A stretch of DNA of 64,000 nt from Glandiceps talaboti (GCF_964340395.1 NC_135556.1:4419501-4483500), one strand, 5' to 3'; counted from the first letter of the stretch, positions 1 to 37,957 are shown. Notes: generated by a model from the letters alone, not told the origin. Translations and numbers: made by a program.

Positions 1-45
1 AGTATTACCAGCAGTGTAAAAGGAAACAGGAGCCAGCAAGTACAG
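1..45 (+). other. Kidins220: possible end of a non-coding 5' UTR exon
   Basis: The first coding exon has only five bases before its ATG, so an upstream non-coding exon must exist. The sequence up to 45 ends in ACAG followed by GTATGT, a good donor. This is only a candidate; other donors between here and 3482 are possible and no promoter was recognised. Confidence 0.25.
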
Positions 46-888
46 GTATGTAGTTTGTAACAAAAGAGATTACAGACTTTTGTTAATTATTCCATTGTTT
101 CACAAGTCCATTTAAATTTGTAATACAATATCTGCTTTGTAGTGATCAATTTTGAAAATGAATCAGTTTCACCATAGTGTGAGGGTCTATGGTTTCACTA
201 AAAGTCTCACTTCAGATTAAAATGTAGGTGTGGACAACTGGTGTGGAAATAGTTGTTTGTGAATTCTATCGGAAAAACTTGGTACAGAACAAAAGAATGA
301 TCTCATGTACTCTGCATTACAATAACTTTAAAATTAATGCAATGACCCGGGATTAAAATATAGCCAGTGATACAGTGATACAAAAAAAAAAGTTATGGAA
401 TGTACAGTGTAACTTGTACAGTTTGTTGTGACTAGTTGGTTTGTTTTTGCATCAACAATAGTATAGTACAAGTCATGCAAACTATATATAGTCAATACAC
501 ACAATTGTATTTTAACTATCTACTGTGTTTAGGAGTTGGGCTTTGTAAATTGTGTTTGTAAAGTTTAACGAGATCTTTAGCTTAAAATCCATATTAGGCC
601 TAAAAAAATAATTGTTTGGATCCCGTTACCCGACACCACCTAGCTTTTCATTGTCGACCCTACATATTTTTTTTTATGTATATTGTGAAGTCTCACGAGA
701 AATAGTGGATGCAGAAACTGACATCAACTCAAAATAAAACTGTTTTTCCAATCTGTAATAGCTGTACATAGGAAGAAATAAACAACACAGAGATCAGTTG
801 GAAAACAATGGAAAACCTGAACTAGACACTCACACAGAAAAAAATATATAATAACCAGATTTAAACTGAATGCTTCCTGCAAGGGAAT

Positions 889-1580
889 CACTAATTATGC
901 AAATTGCTCATTAAAACTTTAAGAAATATGGCATTGGGCTTTTTTTGGACAAGTGTGCTTTCTTAGGTTAATGTTTATGCCAAATTATACGAAATTTGAA
1001 GAGTGCATGATACTGCATAATTACTGAATATCGTTTGTTTAATATTCAAATTACCCATTAAAGGTAAAAGTTGTATTAACAACTTCTTAGCACAGGTACA
1101 TATTATTATGGTTCATATATGTACCATATTATATGAAATTTGAAGCTTGCATTTTTAAGATAAACATGTACACACATGTAGCCTAGTTACCTAAAATCAT
1201 TAATTATGCAGATTTTTCATTAAAACTGTAAACTACATTGTATATCAACAAATTTTATAGGACGTATCAGCTTTGTTTTGGTTAATGTAAGTACTGAATG
1301 GTATTGAAATTCAAGTATGCATTCTTAAGATATATCCTAATTACTGAAAATCATTAATCATGCAAATTATTCATTAACACTGTAAGGTATATAAACAAAC
1401 TTGATAGGGTGTATGGACTTTGTTATGTTTAATGTATGCAGTAAATTATATTGAAATTGAAGTATGTAACCTAATTACCGAAAACAATTAATTATGCAAA
1501 TTATTCACTACATCTTTAAGCGAAATCAACAACTTTTATAGGACGTATGAACTCTGTTATGTTTAACATACATGTATGTA
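889..1580. repeat. divergent tandem repeat, unit about 135-155 bp, about 4-5 copies
   Basis: The landmark TAATTATGCAAATT or a close variant recurs near 893, 1200, 1354 and 1490, each followed by TTCATTAAnAnTnTAAG and later by a TTGAA(G)TATGCA-type motif. A weaker copy lies near 1045. Reverse-complement relatives occur at about 51830-52110, so this is a dispersed family rather than a local duplication. Confidence 0.7.
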
Positions 1581-2058
1581 CTAAATTGTAGTTATGGCAG
1601 TAAAACTAGCTTAGATTCTAAATGCTACATGTGTCACATGTAGATGTAGGTTGATCTTGACCGTGTCCTCATATCACAAAGGAATTAAAACATCAGGATC
1701 AACCAAGGGAAGGTTCTATTACATGTATGTTAATTATTATGTATCTAAAGCTAAGGTGAAAGAGACAATGCTGACTGGAGATGAAGATACCTGAGATACA
1801 AATGTACAGTAGTGCCTGCCAACTATTGTTACGTGTAACGTGTTACATGTATACATATGTATATCATGTTGACTTTGATTTAGAATATAATTTTCATTCT
1901 GCAAGGAGGATTCTTAGACTGCTTGTGTCCTTGTTACCAAATGGTTCAGGGTGAAAACAGATGACAAGTCTCCAAGAGTATTTTTGTATATAGACTAGTT
2001 CATGCTGCTAGGCTCTGTACTGAAAGAGGTGTAGAAAACAATTGACTGTTTTACATTG

Positions 2059-2120
2059 TCGATCGATCGATCGATCGATCTCTCAATCTCAATCTCTCTA
2101 ATCTATCTCTCTCATCTCTC
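2059..2120. repeat. (GATC)n followed by CT-rich simple repeat
   Basis: Five GATC units at 2061-2080 run into a TCTCAATC/TCTCTC tract. It is simple sequence with no other feature. Confidence 0.85.
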
Positions 2121-3079
2121 TCACTGGATCAAAATCATAGACTTCTATATCTGTGATAAAAGAACACAATAGAACCAGTGTGTTGTGTACAACTCAATCA
2201 ATGACAAGTCATTGCTGATGACACAATGGAAAGTGTTATGTAATCCGCTATTGTTATGGTGGTTCTGAGAATAGGTGTCTTGAAGGTTTGTTTACAGTAG
2301 TAAATACAATGCATTCAACACTTTAAGTTCAAGTAAAAAATCAGACTGTGATGATGTCATCCTCATCATGGTCAATGCAAACAACTAGGTTGACTGTACA
2401 TACAAGGTACAGTACATAGGAAAACATGTCCCTTTGAACTTATGGGGAACACTACTATTCAACTTCCTAAAACCAGACCATACTGTTGTGATATACTAAC
2501 AATGTGTCATTGTTCTACCTGGCAGGCAAATGTAATTGTAAGAATCTAGTGTTTGTGTTTGTATGCAACAACATATCATAACTTGAAGGTTTTAACTGTT
2601 ATACTTCTCATAGTAAGTAAAAAAATCAATGGATAGAGGACAAAGTGATATAGCATATGACCTTTGACATAAAATCTATGATTTTATCCATTTGAATTTT
2701 GAAAAATGAGACTGAGAGTCATAGAAAACTTTGTAGTAGTCGTCCGAGATCCTGTAGTCATTCAAGATCCAGTATGACTTTAAAAAATAAGCCTGTCGCC
2801 AATATTTCTACAGGGTGACAAATTTGATTTTCATACTAAATCAAATCTCTTCAGTTTTGTCTTGTTTACAATTTCACATTTCATGTACTTTTTGTAAAGA
2901 TTTTCATTTTGTACCCACACTGCTTGTACTTGGTATAAATTCACATTTACATGCATCTTGCAATTTCAAGCTGTATTTATTTCATCACAAGGAATTGACA
3001 TCTCTATTAATAGCAAATGGAAAACGTAATAAATACAAAATAGTTGCCATGACAGAAGTAAGAAGTATTGCAAAATATT

Positions 3080-3226
3080 TAACATCTGTGACACTGTTAT
3101 GGTGTATCACATTGCAACTTTACATATACTTACTACTTGTACATGTAGTGCTGTATATGTACTTGGTGTATACATTTCCAAGGATCGTGGGATGAATAAA
3201 GTAATTCTGATTCTGATTCTGATTCA
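3080..3226 (+). mobile_element. CR1-like non-LTR retrotransposon 3' end (remnant)
   Basis: GAATAAAGTA is followed by a run of ATTCTG hexamers at 3203-3224. A polyadenylation-like AATAAA followed by short ATTCTG repeats is the usual 3' terminus of CR1-related LINEs. The left boundary is unknown; no reverse transcriptase coding was recognised upstream. Confidence 0.5.
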
Positions 3227-3487
3227 TACACCATGAGAATGAACATTCATGGACACAGTTAAATACTTTAGAAATGAACAGTTTTACATACCATTGTACC
3301 TAAAAAGCAACATTTGGAAGTGAATGTCAAAATTTTCATGGTTGTCTCATCAATATTGTTAGGGGTGTTTACTGTTACTTACATTTTAAACCATAAACTT
3401 AATCCTGTTATGTAGTATATTTCTATGGATCATATGTCTCTTTGTATTAATTTCATTTTCCTGTCTTTTTTTTCACTTACAGCAAGT

Positions 3488-27079
<23,592 letters not shown>

Positions 27080-30000
27080 GTAAGAATTCATGTTGAATTA
27101 TAGTACATGTAGATGGAAACTTGTACTATGCCAAGTTGTCTTGAACAGTGGTATGCAATGTTATTTTGTGTTTGGTGCAAGACATATGGTATGTTATTAT
27201 GTGAGACATGTTAAGTCATAGTTCATGTTGTCTTATGTTTTCAGCATGTTATGTTATCATGTCAAACATGATATTGTTTATGTTTGTTGTCATGTCTTGT
27301 ATTTGATGTGTTTTGATGTAAAACATACTGTATATGCTATTATGTGGCATGTTAGGTCTATGTTGTGGTATGATTGTTCATGTTGGTCTTTCATTATGTT
27401 TTGTCTTCATCATTCATGTCAAACATGATATTGTCTATGCCATTATACAACATTTTGTGAAATTCATGTTGAGTGAATTATTTATAAGTGTTGCAGCAAA
27501 TGTTTGATTATTAACACTAAGATCATGTTTGTCTATATACTGATGAAGTGAGATTGCAGGCACTGTGTTGTGGAAAGATTTGAGTTTTCATGTTTAGGCC
27601 AACAAAAATAGAATTGTTTGTATGGTCAGGACAGGTTGTCTACAATGGTGCAATGATGCAATTTTTTTTTTTAATTCTCAACAAACCTGTCACTCAGTCT
27701 ATTATTTATATCAGTTACTGTTCTTTTATTTATTTAGTACTTTAGAGCAAGTGTGTAAGCAAGTGATGTGTGCACTGATCAGAAACAATTTTTTTTTGGC
27801 CTTAAGTCATTATGAATGGTTGTGTGTTGTTTTAGATGTTTAAGAGTACAGAATGATGTTCAACAGTACATCCTGTATCATAAACTGACTACTGTATCAA
27901 TGCAAACAAGGCATTACATGGCCAGACAAGAAAAACAAAGGCATCTATAAATCTTGCCTTTGGTGGGGCTGTACTGGTTTCATGCTACTAGATTTTCATG
28001 TCATACATAGTTCTGTGATTCTGTTTGTATTTAATGGTCAGTTTATGTCTGTTGTGGTCAAAGCTATCATTTCTCATCATCAAGAAATATGCAAATATTT
28101 GACAATAATTGAAAGTAGGCTAGGTATCCATAAACACAACTATTCTACAGTTTTAAATGGTACGGCATACAATACAATGAGGTAGGAAAGAAATAAAACA
28201 TAACACTTCATGAGCAAATCATAAAATCTATCAACCTAGTAAATTCATTTCTTTAATAATATGTGATACTGCATTGAATCTGCAAATATTTTCTCACTGT
28301 AGTGTTGACAGGTTTTCCAAGTTGTAAAACATCCGAATTTTCCTGGTAAGACATCAGAATTTCCATTCAAGTAGAGTAAGTTATGACTTATCTCACATTT
28401 TGATACTGACAGCCATATAGATACAGTTTGTACATAGGGTAATTGGTAATGATATTTAGTATATTGAATTCCCCAACACAGTCTGATAGGATAAATGTGT
28501 ATAAATATGACTACAAATATCTGACCAGTTTTCTATCTTCAAGAAATGTTCCTTCCTGTATGTTTAATGTTGTAATCAAACTGTAGTTTCACAAAGATCT
28601 TAGAACCATTGTAATAGCAGAAAGAAAAATGAGGGTGACTTGCAAGGTTTCTTAATAGATCGTACAATAATTTGGTTGGCAGACTAGCCAAATGAATGAC
28701 ACAGAAACCCAGTCATGTTTTGCTGCCACTGACAAAAACACTGATATATTATCAATCCTATTATTACAACTATTATCATGATAATCAGCTTGGTAGATCT
28801 ATGTAAATCATTACGACATAGTCAGTTTGTAAGTAAGGCCTGAGGCCTCTCCTTTTTTAGCTGATGTTAATGTTCACATTAATGAATATGTAATTGACAG
28901 TGATTTTAGAAGTAATTATATTTATCTAAGTCAAGGCTGAATGATAAGGATGATTCAATACCGACAAAGAGGGCTATTATCCATGAACGTGGCAATTTTC
29001 AAAATTTTTGGTAACCAAAATATTATGTCATAATTTTTTTACATCAAAACTGAATATCTCTGATGAATTCTTGACTAGTTGCTAGGTATGATTCAACATG
29101 TGTTAGTACATTGAGTGATATGAAAGTACCAGTCAAACACCGTAAAGTTACAGACAGCACCCCTTTAATGTATTCATCTGTGATCCTGCCTGTACAAGTG
29201 TGTCTGTATTTAATACTTTCAGTGACAACTATGACATTTTAATGTGAACTTTTCAAGTCAAAAGTTCACTGAATGATGACCATGTTAAAACAAGATCACA
29301 AGAATCTAATCAAGTTGGTTGTGTTATATCACTTGTTTTCATTAGTGGTATTTAGTCATGACAGAGTAAATCGTGATAGCGGTGGACAATGTACACATCC
29401 AAGGTACTTGGCGGAAGCCATTTTAATGAAATAATACATCGTAACAAATTGGACTGCAATTGTTTATGATGGGTAAGAGACTCTTTTAAAAGGTGAGATA
29501 TAATCTGTCTTATTAGCCGTCTTGTAGATTGTCTGGAGCATGCCAAGGAAAATGTAGTAAGCCCTGGGATAGCAGGTGTGTACAGTTACCTCCGACTCAA
29601 AGCTTTCTGTACAGAGACAGTGATTGTAGTTTATTCAGTGATGTACAAATGATATATTGATCTCAAAATACATATTATAAGTATATCAAACCGTCTCTCA
29701 TATTACTGGAAGATGAAACGTATTTCAAAATTCTCCCCAGCTCTAATGTGTTCTATATTGAATTATATATGGAAAGTCAAAAGGTTAAAGGGCAAAGTGC
29801 AAAGGTCATATACTCTTCATTTCTATATCCCTTTTACAAATGATGTATAATACATCGATATTTGCAACATATGATATTAATACAAAGAGAAAACACGCAG
29901 TAAGCAATACTTGAAATACACAGAAATTTGAGAAGAAAGTGGTGTTAAATTATGGATTGTTATCATTCTGCAAATCTTTGTGGTGCCAGTAGTAATCTAT

Positions 30001-31140
30001 GCAGATCTCTTTGAATGGAATATAATATTTAGTGAGAAAAAAATTCTTTGAAAAATTATATCTGATTTTAACCGTGAAATTATACATGCCAATTTTGATT
30101 ATAGGGAAGATAAGATGACTAACGCCAAAGAAAAATAAAATATAATAAAGAAGAAATAATAAAAAAACAGGACAGGTGAAATATTGTAATTATGTATTGT
30201 GCAGATGTATTAAAATTATGTGAATTATTTACTTTTAAAAATTAGAAGAATTTTGACATATTTCCTTCTGTGTGACCTGCATTCTCTGCAAACACTTAAA
30301 ATTTCCATATTGATGAGATGGTTAATGTTTACTGAGAGAGTTTTTAGATTGTTACAAGTGTAGCAATAACACTGACAGTAAGTGTAGATATCTCTCCACT
30401 CATGCAGTCATTAAGAGTAAAAAGTATTGATGGCCCAAGGCGTCAACGTGGATACTGGAATAGAATGAACAAACAGTGCATGTACACCTGACAACTTACA
30501 TCAATGTGGGTCTGTCTGTGTATGTATATATACTGGTCCATGCTGTCAGTGATGAGCACTAAGCTGTATAAATGTTAGGTATTTGCTACTATCTCATATG
30601 GCTAGGTACTTGAGTATGGTACAACAGATATACTGACAGTACAGCAAATACATGCCATGTTTTCTTTATTCATTCAGGAGATATCTGTATAGTGGAAGGG
30701 CTTTGATGTAATACAGTCATTTTATCGCTAGAAAGACTAGTTTCCAACTATGTGTTATAAAAATCTTACCTGCCAACTGATCTTGAGATCCCTAGTAACA
30801 GTTCTACATTTTTTCACAATTTTCGTTAATTTTTGCCACTTTTACATTCAATTCTTGTAATTACTAAATTAGCTGAGTTACCTGTCTACAAGTCATTGAT
30901 GGTACTGTGTACACTGGCTTGATGTCCATATGTAAACATTGCATAACGGTTCAATCCTTTTCAATCAGTTGAATACCTATCTAGTAAGTTGTTGATCGTA
31001 CTGTACACTGACTTGATGTCCATATGTAAACAGTATGTCAAGTAAACAGTCCAGACCATGTTATATTTTGTGGAAAATTTATAAATGTGTGACTGTGATT
31101 GATCAGTAGACATCGTACATAATTAAGTCAGGACTGCATA
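27080..31140 (+). other. long intron or flank, nothing recognised
   Basis: About 4 kb of AT-rich sequence. A few weak duplications occur, such as CATGTCAAACATGATATTGT near 27259 and 27416, and a diverged pair at 30874-31035. No exon fits the expected phase and proline-rich content that should follow exon 20. Confidence 0.45.
30874..31035. repeat. diverged direct duplication, about 90 bp each
   Basis: ACCTGTCTACAAGTCATTGATGG and ACCTATCTAGTAAGTTGTTG start two similar blocks. Both later contain CTTGATGTCCATATGTAAAC. Confidence 0.7.
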
Positions 31141-31149
31141 ATTCCAGAA

Positions 31150-32475
31150 TAAGAACTAAAGATAGCTAACGATTTTCATCCCTGGAAGCTTATCTTAGAT
31201 TTTTACTTGAAGTCATTAGGAGGAAAGTTTATTTTTAAATGTAACTTTTCTATAGGAACCCTTCCAATTAAGCTTCCACCCTTTTACTCTGATTTGTTAA
31301 ATGTGTGGAGTAGTCTTGGGCAAAATGAACATTTCTCACCTGCATATGAAATCATTTGGAACAACAAGTCCATTCTTATTCAAGGCAAAAGTGTTTTTCA
31401 TCGTGATATTTTTAATACTGGCATTAGATATATTGCGGATATTTTCAGTGAAACTAGTCGGGTGAAAGGGTGGGAAGAGTTGCATATTTTAGGGATAAAC
31501 CATATCAATTTTTTATTATGGCAGGGCACTATCTCTGCCATTCCCTCAGACTGGAAAAGAGAAAAGGCTGTTTGTGTTCGGCCAGAAAATACATACCAAA
31601 TCTACTGCAATGAGCAAGTCATGTGTCTATTGAATTCAACACAGAAACAAATCCGAAAGTTTATTTCCAATAGTTACTTTGCTGTCCCAAGAAGTCAGCT
31701 ATTTTTTGAAGAGAGTTTTGAAAAGACTTTAGATTGGGGTTTTATATATCGTATGCCATTTAAGGTTACAATCTGTAGTTCACTGCGTGTGTTTCAATGG
31801 AAACTCAATCACAACATTCTATACACAATCTCTATGTTATTCCGACTGGGGTCACCCCTAGTCAGCTCGGATAAATGTTCATTTTGCCATACAGCTACAG
31901 AAACAGTTTTTCACTTATTTGTTGGCTGCAATTTTGTTAAAGTCATCTGGTACAAAATGTGGAATGAGTGGGGAAGATTTCTAAACTGCCCAAGGAACCC
32001 AAGCCCTGAGCAAATCATATTTGGTGATAGCAATTGGTCAGACTTACCTAATCATGTTATTTTGATTTACAAAAAATCTATCTACTATCGTAAACTTGCA
32101 AAACAGTTACCAAGCTTTACATCAGTCAGGGCAAATGTGGACTATACTCAAAAAATGGAACACCAGATATCACAAAGGAAAGGTACCTTGGGAATGTATT
32201 TTAAAAAATGGGGAGATTTTGCAACAGGACTCTAACTCACATTGCAATTTACACTTGAGACAGACTTTTATTTGATAGTCAATATGGGTTTTCTAACTCG
32301 TGGCTGTTTTTTTTCAAGTAAGCCAAGCTGATGATGTATGTCTTTTCTTTTGTTTGTTTTTCCTTCAATATTTAACAGAACGGTGAAATGTATCTTTCTT
32401 GTTTGTGCTCTGTGTAGTCTGTATTGTCACTTTCTTTTGAATACAATAAAAACATTACAAAGAGAAAAAAAAAAA
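31150..32475 (+). mobile_element. 5'-truncated non-LTR retrotransposon, L1/Tx1-like ORF2 C-terminus
   Basis: An open frame runs from about 31153 to the stop at 32233. It starts with HPWKLILDFYLKSLGGKF and continues with a block ending in KCSFCHTATETVFHLFVGC, then WYKMWNEWG. The C-x2-C-x8-H-x4-C pattern followed by W is the zinc-binding motif at the C-terminus of L1/Tx1-clade reverse transcriptases. The polymerase core is absent, so the copy is truncated. The 3' end has CAATAAAAAC and an A-rich tail to about 32475. It is dead as a mobile element on this evidence, although its remaining frame has no stop, suggesting a fairly recent insertion. Confidence 0.85.
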
Positions 32476-32505
32476 GATACAGAGAAAATACTTCTATTTA
32501 CTGCC

Positions 32506-32526
32506 GGGGGGGGGGGGGGGGGGGGG
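32506..32526 (+). repeat. 21-base G homopolymer
   Basis: An uninterrupted run of 21 G about 30 bp after the LINE tail. Its length may be unreliable in sequencing. It is G-quadruplex-prone on the plus strand. Confidence 0.9.
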
Positions 32527-34287
32527 TATGCCAAATATTGAGTTTCTGTAGATCAATAATTTACCACATTAAATTTGTGCTAGGCAATTGATAATAGGCG
32601 GCTTAGAGTTGCCTGTGTTGTGCTAAAGTTAGAGAATAACATTTTAATGAAATAGAAGACTGGTATAATATGTTTAGTGAAGTAAAGGTCCTAAAAATGT
32701 TGGGGTACAGTTGGAATCATCTAACCAATTAGCTATGTTATACACACACTACCAGTCTTATCAAATTTTGATTTAATTCATTCCCATATTTGTAATGGCA
32801 ATGATTTTTTTTTTTAAATCAGTCTTATTGTATCATCATCTAAGGATATGCAATATTAACTTCCAGATCCCCTCAAGCATATCTGACAAATTCGTGTCTA
32901 ATAAGTTTGTATGAATGACTGTTACAATGTTTATCGATTTCTCTCCCATTGAAGTTAAAATCAATCTAAGAATAGATGGCTGTAAGAAATAGATACAGGT
33001 GAGAAATCACCAGCTGGTTCTGAATCAATTTATTGCATGTAATAGTTTACCGGTATATGTATATACATGTGAGAAATCACCATCTGTGATTATAAGAATC
33101 AATCCATGTAGCAGTTTGCTGTTACATGTATTAGCATTTTTTTCCTCTATGGATTTGAAGTGACTTGGTGAGTTAGGGTGACTACACTTTTGATGTGCCC
33201 ATAGGCTAAAAGATAAATAACCCTTGACATGTGATAACTCTTCATTTTTAAAAAAAAGTTAATTTAGTTATCTAAAGGTGTGTGATACTACACATACTAT
33301 TTCAGTGGAAATAAGGTATTGATGAAACACAATATCAAGGAGTCTTCTGTGTTTCATGACATTTCTTAGTCATGATATAACCTTAATTCCTTCTTTCAAT
33401 TTCCTCATAAAACTATCTGTTATTTATAAACACAGTATCATACAAATGAATCCGAATAGATTTGGAAATTAGATGCTTGAAATATGCGTCAAAACATTCA
33501 TCATTTGGGTAGGGATATTTGCACCACATTTCCATTTTTTTGAAAAATGTCTGTTTTGTGGTCATACCTAATAACATCGACAGTGGAGAACAGACATCTT
33601 TTCTTTTTTTATGTTTGGAATCACTATGTCTTATTCAATCAGAAATAATATAATGAAATCTAACGTGCCATATCAGAAGTAATATTTAGTGTTAACTATC
33701 ATCAAGAATGATTGATCTGGGCATAGGTATATGATGAGACCCTGTATGTTATTTAGATATGTTTTCTTCATCTGAAAAAAGAAAAAATATTGAGGATAAA
33801 AATCTCATTATGGACACAGTGTTTGTCCAATATGGCACAAACTAATGGATGTAGGTATTTACACAAGCAAACAAATCCCTGCCTTGTTGTACATGTATGT
33901 TGGAACTGTTCTGATTTATTGCCATGGTAAACAGTTGTGTTGACAGTGTAATGTACACCTGTTACAAAATATGTCAAGTACACAGTGTCAGCTGTAATGC
34001 CAGTCAGTGCACATTGCAATTACATGTTACACATAGCTATACACCTACAGGTAGATATGTGAAAATCTGCTATAACCACAAGTATGGGGATGTTGGCATT
34101 TTAACCTATCTATCGAACAGACCCCAGACCTCTTTTAGTGGTCTGAGGACAGACTAAAATGCTGTTTGTTCTATATGTTGTTACCTGATGAAGACATTCT
34201 ATGTGATGTCCAAACATTATATTAGATGTTAACTAGACTTCTTTATCCTGTTTTAAAGTATAGGCTTTTATCAAATTTGTATGTGTA
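32527..34287 (+). other. intron or flank, nothing recognised
   Basis: AT-rich. A weak duplication of GTGAGAAATCACCA occurs at about 32999 and 33069. No exon is supported. Confidence 0.5.
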
Positions 34288-34535
34288 ATATTTAAAGCCT
34301 GATACCATATATTTAGGGTGTAATTACATAGAGTTACAGAAACCAAGTCATTAAAGCCTGATACCCTATATTTAGGGTGTAATTACATAGAGTTACAGAA
34401 ACCAAGTCATTAAAGCCTGATACCCTATATTTAGGGTGTAATTACATAGAGTTACAGAAACCAAGTCATTAAAGCCTGATACCCTTATTTAGGGTGTAAT
34501 TACATTCAGTTACAGAAACCAAGTCATTAAAGGGT
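34288..34535. repeat. tandem repeat, unit 59 bp, about 4 copies
   Basis: AAAGCCTGATACC, TATTTAGGGTGTAATTACAT and AGTTACAGAAACCAAGTCAT recur every 59 bp, with the last copy shortened. Confidence 0.93.
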
Positions 34536-35588
34536 TAATATTTTTGTCAGGATCTAAATACTTCTGAATGAGTTACTGTAACCTCAAATGTCCATCCACT
34601 TTACCTTGTAAACATTGGTCATTTACAAGATATAAAGTTGCAGTATAGCAAATGAACAAGTTAGGGAAGAAAATATTTGATTCTGCCATGAACATATTGT
34701 GTACAAGTACATAATTATATATTTGAATTACAGAGAAATCGACTTTTAATTCCCATATGTACCATGTCTAGAATAACCTGCACAATAAGGCCTGTCAAAC
34801 CATTTGGAAAGTTATAACTCCATTTAAAGGTCAGGGGAATTACCCTGAGGGAAAAGTTAGTCTCATTTAAAAGCAAACTGTCGAAAATTGTTTCATTTGC
34901 AGTGATATAGATGTACCATGGCAACCCATTGTACCGTTTTCATGGCAACTAACCATACTCCCAAACATCATGTAGTCAGGGATACAACTTGATAACTTTG
35001 ATTTTCTTGGTTGAATAGCTACACACAAAAGAGTAATGCTGTCATTATTTCCCTACTGAACTCTCGCAAACAACCGAAGTGAAAGAAATGTAAATTTGAG
35101 ATACATCACATTGGTATTGATTAGCCCATTAGGTGAAGACCACCCAATCTATAGCTCAGAGTTTGATATTAATAACCTACCCTGCAGCTATGCTAAATTA
35201 AACTTACAACTATTCAGAGAATTGATGGAGCCACTCGGCACATAACTACGTAACAACTTTCATGATTTAAGAAATATTAGGCCGTTTAGTTGATTGATAG
35301 GGTGCCCTAACTGTTTTACTCTTGAAATTACCATCAATACTTGTACACACAAAGAAATAAACCGCCTCAGTAAATTACCTGTGTGTCATGAAACAACATT
35401 AGATGTAGTTTATTTAGTCAGAGCATTACATCAAATTCAGTGTGTGCGTTGTTTGTTCCTTGAAGGATTGATGTGGGTTAGGCATTAGTTGAAAGGTAAA
35501 CTAGACTGCTGATTGTGGGCAGGAATCAGATTAAAGTTGTAGAGTCAAGGGTGATTGCTTGCAATTGAAATGTTTTTGATACTCGAGT
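34536..35588 (+). other. intron or flank, nothing recognised
   Basis: No supported feature. Confidence 0.5.
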
Positions 35589-37640
35589 ATTATTGTGATA
35601 CACAGTAGTTTGATATATTTGATGTATTTTGTGATACACAGTAGTTTGATGTATCATATGATACACAGTAGTTTGATGTATTATTGTGATACACAGTAGT
35701 TTGATGTATTTGATGTATTTTGTGATACACAGTAGTTTGATGTATCATGTGATACACAGTAGTTTGATGTATCATGTGATACACAGTAGTTTGATGTATT
35801 TGATGTATCATGTGATATACAGTAGTTTGATGTATTTGATGTATCATGTGATATACAGTAGTTTGATGTATCATGTGATACACAGTAGTTTGATATATTA
35901 TGTGATACACAGTATTTTGATGTATCATGTGATATACAGTAGTTTGATGTATTATGTGATACACAGTATTTTGATGTTTCATGTGATACACAGTAGTTTG
36001 ATGTATTTGATGTATCATGTGATATACAGTAGTTTGATGTATTTGATGTATCATGTGATATACAGTATTTTTATGTATTCGATATATCATGTGATATACA
36101 GTAGTTTGATGTATTTGATATATCATGTGATACACAGTCGTTTTATGTATTTGATATATCATGTGATATACAGTAGTTTGATGTATTATGTGATACACAG
36201 TATTTTGATGTTTCATGTGATACACAGTAGTTTGATGTATTTGATGTATCATGTGATATACAGTAGTTTGATGTATTTGATGTATCATGTGATACACAGT
36301 AGTTTGATGTATTTGATGTATCATGTGATATACAGTAGTTTGATGTATTTGATGTATCATGTGATATACAGTATTTTTATGTATTTGATATATCATGTGA
36401 TACACAGTAGTTTTATGTATTTGATGTATTTTGTGATATACAGTAGTTTGATGTATTTGATGTATCATGTGATATACAGTATTTTTATGTATTTGATATA
36501 TTATGTGATACACAGTAGTTTGATGTATTTGATGTATTTTGTGATATACAGTAGTTTGATGTATTTGATGTATCATGTGATATACAGTATTTTTATGTAT
36601 TTGATATATTATGTGATACACAGTAGTTTGATGTATTTGATGTATTTTGTGATATACAGTAGTTTGATGTATTTGATGTATCATGTGATATACAGTATTT
36701 TTATGTATTCGATATATCATGTGATACACAGTAGTTTGATGTATTCGATATATCATGTGATATACAGTAGTTTGATGTATCATTTGATATACAGTAGTTT
36801 GATGTATCATGTGATACACAGTATTTTGATGTTTCATGTGATACACAGTAGTTTGATGTATTCGATATATCATGTGATACACAGTAGTTTGATGTATCAT
36901 GTGATATACAGTAGTTTGATGTATCATGTGATACACAGTATTTTGATGTTTCATGTGATACACAGTAGTTTGATGTATTTGATGTATCATGTGATATACA
37001 GTAGTTTGATGTATTTGATGTATCATGTGATATACAGTATTTTTATGTATTCGATATATCATGTGATATACAGTAGTTTGATGTATTTGATATATCATGT
37101 GATACACAGTCGTTTTATGTATTTGATATATCATGTGATATACAGTAGTTTGATGTATTATGTGATACACAGTATTTTGATGTTTCATGTGATACACAGT
37201 AGTTTGATGTATTTGATGTATCATGTGATACACAGTAGTTTTATGTATTTGATGTATCATGTGATATACAGTATTTTTATGTATTTGATATATTATGTGG
37301 TACACAGTAGTTTGATGTATTTGATGTATTTTGTGATATACAGTAGTTTGATGTATTTGATGTATCATGTGATATACAGTATTTTTATGTATTCGATATA
37401 TCATGTGATACACAGTAGTTTGATGTATTCGATATATCATGTGATATACAGTAGTTTGATGTATTCGATATATCATGTGATATACAGTAGTTTGATGTAT
37501 TCGATATATCATGTGATATACAGTAGTTTGATGTATTTGATGTATCATGTGATACACAGTAGTTTGATGTATTCGATATATCATGTGATATACAGTAGTT
37601 TGATGTATTCGATATATCATGTGATATACAGTAGTTTGAT
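35589..37640. repeat. minisatellite block 1, units 27 and 36 bp
   Basis: Units are CAGTAGTTTGATGTAT followed by CATGTGATATA (27 bp) or by TTGATGTATCATGTGATATA (36 bp), with CGATATATCATG variants. Unit lengths are multiples of three and lack stops, so both strands carry open frames of about 676 codons with 9- and 12-residue periods. Many units contain the hairpin TGTATCA-TG-TGATACA. There is no start context, splice site or homology to support a protein. Confidence 0.96.
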
Positions 37641-37905
37641 TTTTATTTATATATTATTTATTTGCCAGAGGTTGAAAAATGTTTACATATCAAGTGAGGA
37701 AAATGAAATAATCAAGTAATCACATCGCCAATTAGGAAAAGTATATATAACAGAATAACTTGAACTTCTGGCTGGACCACAAAAATAGTTTGTTCAAACT
37801 AGTCGAGTTCGAGGCCCAAGGAAAACATATACAGTAATATGATATAAAAAAATAACCAAAAAACAAACAAACAAAAACTTGAAATAACAGACCAAAACGA
37901 AAGCG

Positions 37906-37957
<52 letters not shown>

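Larger units (their letters stand above)
46..3482 (+). other. intron before first coding exon
   Basis: No coding exon is seen. It contains a divergent tandem repeat at 889-1580, a short (GATC)n/CT-rich tract at 2059-2110, and a CR1-like 3' tail near 3203. An open frame at 2815-3195 has no recognisable domain and ends next to that tail, so it is probably retrotransposon 3' sequence. Confidence 0.5.

Noticed and set aside
29520-29576. Exon-like segment between TTATTAG and GCAG|GTGTGT
   Set aside because: The required phase has an early TAG, and no family similarity is seen.
35590-37719. Open frames of about 676 codons on both strands, and about 450 codons at 38716-40095
   Set aside because: They are a stop-free minisatellite with unit lengths divisible by three; there is no start context, splice support or non-repeat domain.
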